DNA of 64,000 nt, from the NCBI GenBank assembly GCA_037013685.1, contig CM072887.1, forward strand, positions 48,349,154 through 48,413,153. Reading direction: 5' to 3'. The notes under the pieces are model-generated. The model saw only the letters and a program-made list of their open reading frames with translations, was not told where the DNA came from and searched no databases. The position numbers were made by a program, and so were the translations under genes. Positions 62,826 to 64,000 of this stretch are shown here, one piece after another. The stretch's first letter is position 1; the number at the start of each line of letters is the position of its first letter. The stretch is from Acridotheres tristis (Eukaryota > Chordata > Aves > Passeriformes > Sturnidae).

Positions 62826-64000
62826 GGACAGCTCTCAGTTATTTTTCCAAACTTTACTCATTCTTCTTTTATTCCTATTTGGTCATGGATACCAAAACCA
62901 TAGGTATGTAGATAAGGAAGTAGAGACCACTTTTACCAAAAAAATATGAGTCTGTCCTTAAGCCCCTCTCATGAGCTTTGAGTGTAGTGGTACAAAACTG
63001 AATCTTTTATGTAGCATCTGAAGAAACCACTACTGAAATTAGTGGATCTGTCCACTGATTGTCTTTAATTGAAGCTGGATCAGACCCATGAGCCACACCA
63101 ATTATGCTTCTCCTGGCAGCTAAACTAACAGGTGTGCCTGCATAAACTCAGAAATGATATCTTGTGTTTGAAAACAACCTAACACTTCTGTATTCTCATC
63201 ACAACTCTAATGATGTTCCTTGACTAGGAATATGCAGGGAGACAATCATCCTCAATGATAGTAAGACATTGCCTTGAGTTTTCCTTGGTAAACACCCTGG
63301 AGTACAGTGTTGACCCATCCTGGCACATTTGGAACAACCATTTTTTTCTCAAACTCTGGCTACTTGCAAAGACTTTCATTTTGACGTTTTTACATTGTGT
63401 CTGGAAAATCTCTAGTTCCAAAACATAAAGAGAGGTATCAGAGGATGAGGACAGGAGTACTGTCACAGAGTCTTTAACGAAATATATCTTCTTTTTCCCC
63501 AGAGGTGTGGAGAAATCTCATTTGATAGTCCTGACCAGAATGCCAAATGTGTTCGCATGCTAGGTAAGGGTAAGAATCTCTTCCCTTTTTTATTCAAGTG
63601 TGGATATGGAAATATGTTTAATTGGAAATTTCTTCTTAAAAGTACGTGATAATGACCATGTTGATCCACAATGGCACTTGCATAGCTCATCCATATGTAG
63701 TCCTCATGAATATATTCTTTGCTATGAACTTTCAATTATTTAAACAACGTATATATATTCCAGTAGTGTCCACGTGCACAGATGAAAACATAACAGTACC
63801 AACTCTGTAATTGGGAGCTCTGATGATCTGAAGTCCAAAACTCATATTCAAAAGCTGAAAGTGTGTATTTCTAAGGACAGTATTAATTCCGCAAGCATGT
63901 ATCAAAAATCTCTAGAGCAGACCTTCAGCCACATCAGTCAGGGAAATTTCAGTCAATGTGATTTTACGTATTCGCACTGGTGTAGCTTTGTAAAAATTCA

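Larger units (their letters stand above)
55227..64000. other. Non-coding stretch to the window end
   Basis: No coding exon is recognised. A GC-richer patch at about 56.22-56.56 kb and a T-rich one at 60.25-60.63 kb yield overlapping ORFs (up to 120 codons) on one or both strands, without family resemblance. Simple repeats occur at 58.86, 59.21 and 62.80 kb, and a candidate conserved element at 57.03-57.48 kb is listed separately. Confidence 0.5.

Noticed and set aside
1..64000. A novel gene cluster, defence system, CRISPR array or bacterial-type operon
   Set aside because: Sequence character is vertebrate nuclear: CR1 repeats, a CpG island, splice-type signals and no dense ORFs. No regularly spaced repeat array was seen.

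Overview
The window looks like avian nuclear DNA. It is AT-rich, has low repeat density and contains no long open reading frame. Its recognisable interspersed repeats are CR1 LINE tails (two on the minus strand, at least three on the plus strand), one older CR1/L3-like copy, and the 3' part of an ERVL-type LTR of the kind common in bird genomes. CR1 is also abundant in crocodilians and turtles. The low repeat load, the LTR type and the CR1 subtype (the 'cacagtgg-gtcatctggtcc' form, which I associate with Neoaves) make a bird the best guess. This rests on recalled consensus sequences, not on a search.

Layout. Positions 1 to about 9.9 kb are AT-rich non-coding sequence. From about 9.95 to 10.4 kb the CpG content rises, and at about 10.74-10.93 kb there is a compact CpG island, the only clear promoter in the window. 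Just upstream is a perfect cAMP-response element (10697-10704), and inside it are two inverted CCAAT boxes. On the plus strand the island leads into a T/pyrimidine-rich tract and then a likely first exon that ends at a consensus donor (AG|GTATGT, intron starting at 11213). A 39-codon ORF (11092-11211) stops one base before the donor. Everything to the right is best read as a long first intron or gene-desert flank. I could not name the gene.

From 11.2 to 64 kb the sequence is non-coding. It holds scattered CR1 fragments (18.7, 20.7, 27.8-28.1, 31.5, 43.6 and 55.1 kb), an ancient CR1/L3-like copy beside an ERVL LTR (37.6-38.26 kb), a perfect (TTATTC)9 microsatellite, several short simple repeats, and a few perfect short palindromes. 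One of these is an 18-bp-arm hairpin at 43.5 kb. A stretch near 57.0-57.5 kb has the look of a conserved regulatory element.

The short ORFs throughout the window look like chance ORFs or translated repeats. I found no tRNA, rRNA, CRISPR, operon or protein-coding system. No previously undescribed system is demonstrable here. The points most worth checking are the lone promoter with its exon-terminal small ORF, the 57-kb element and the 43.5-kb hairpin.
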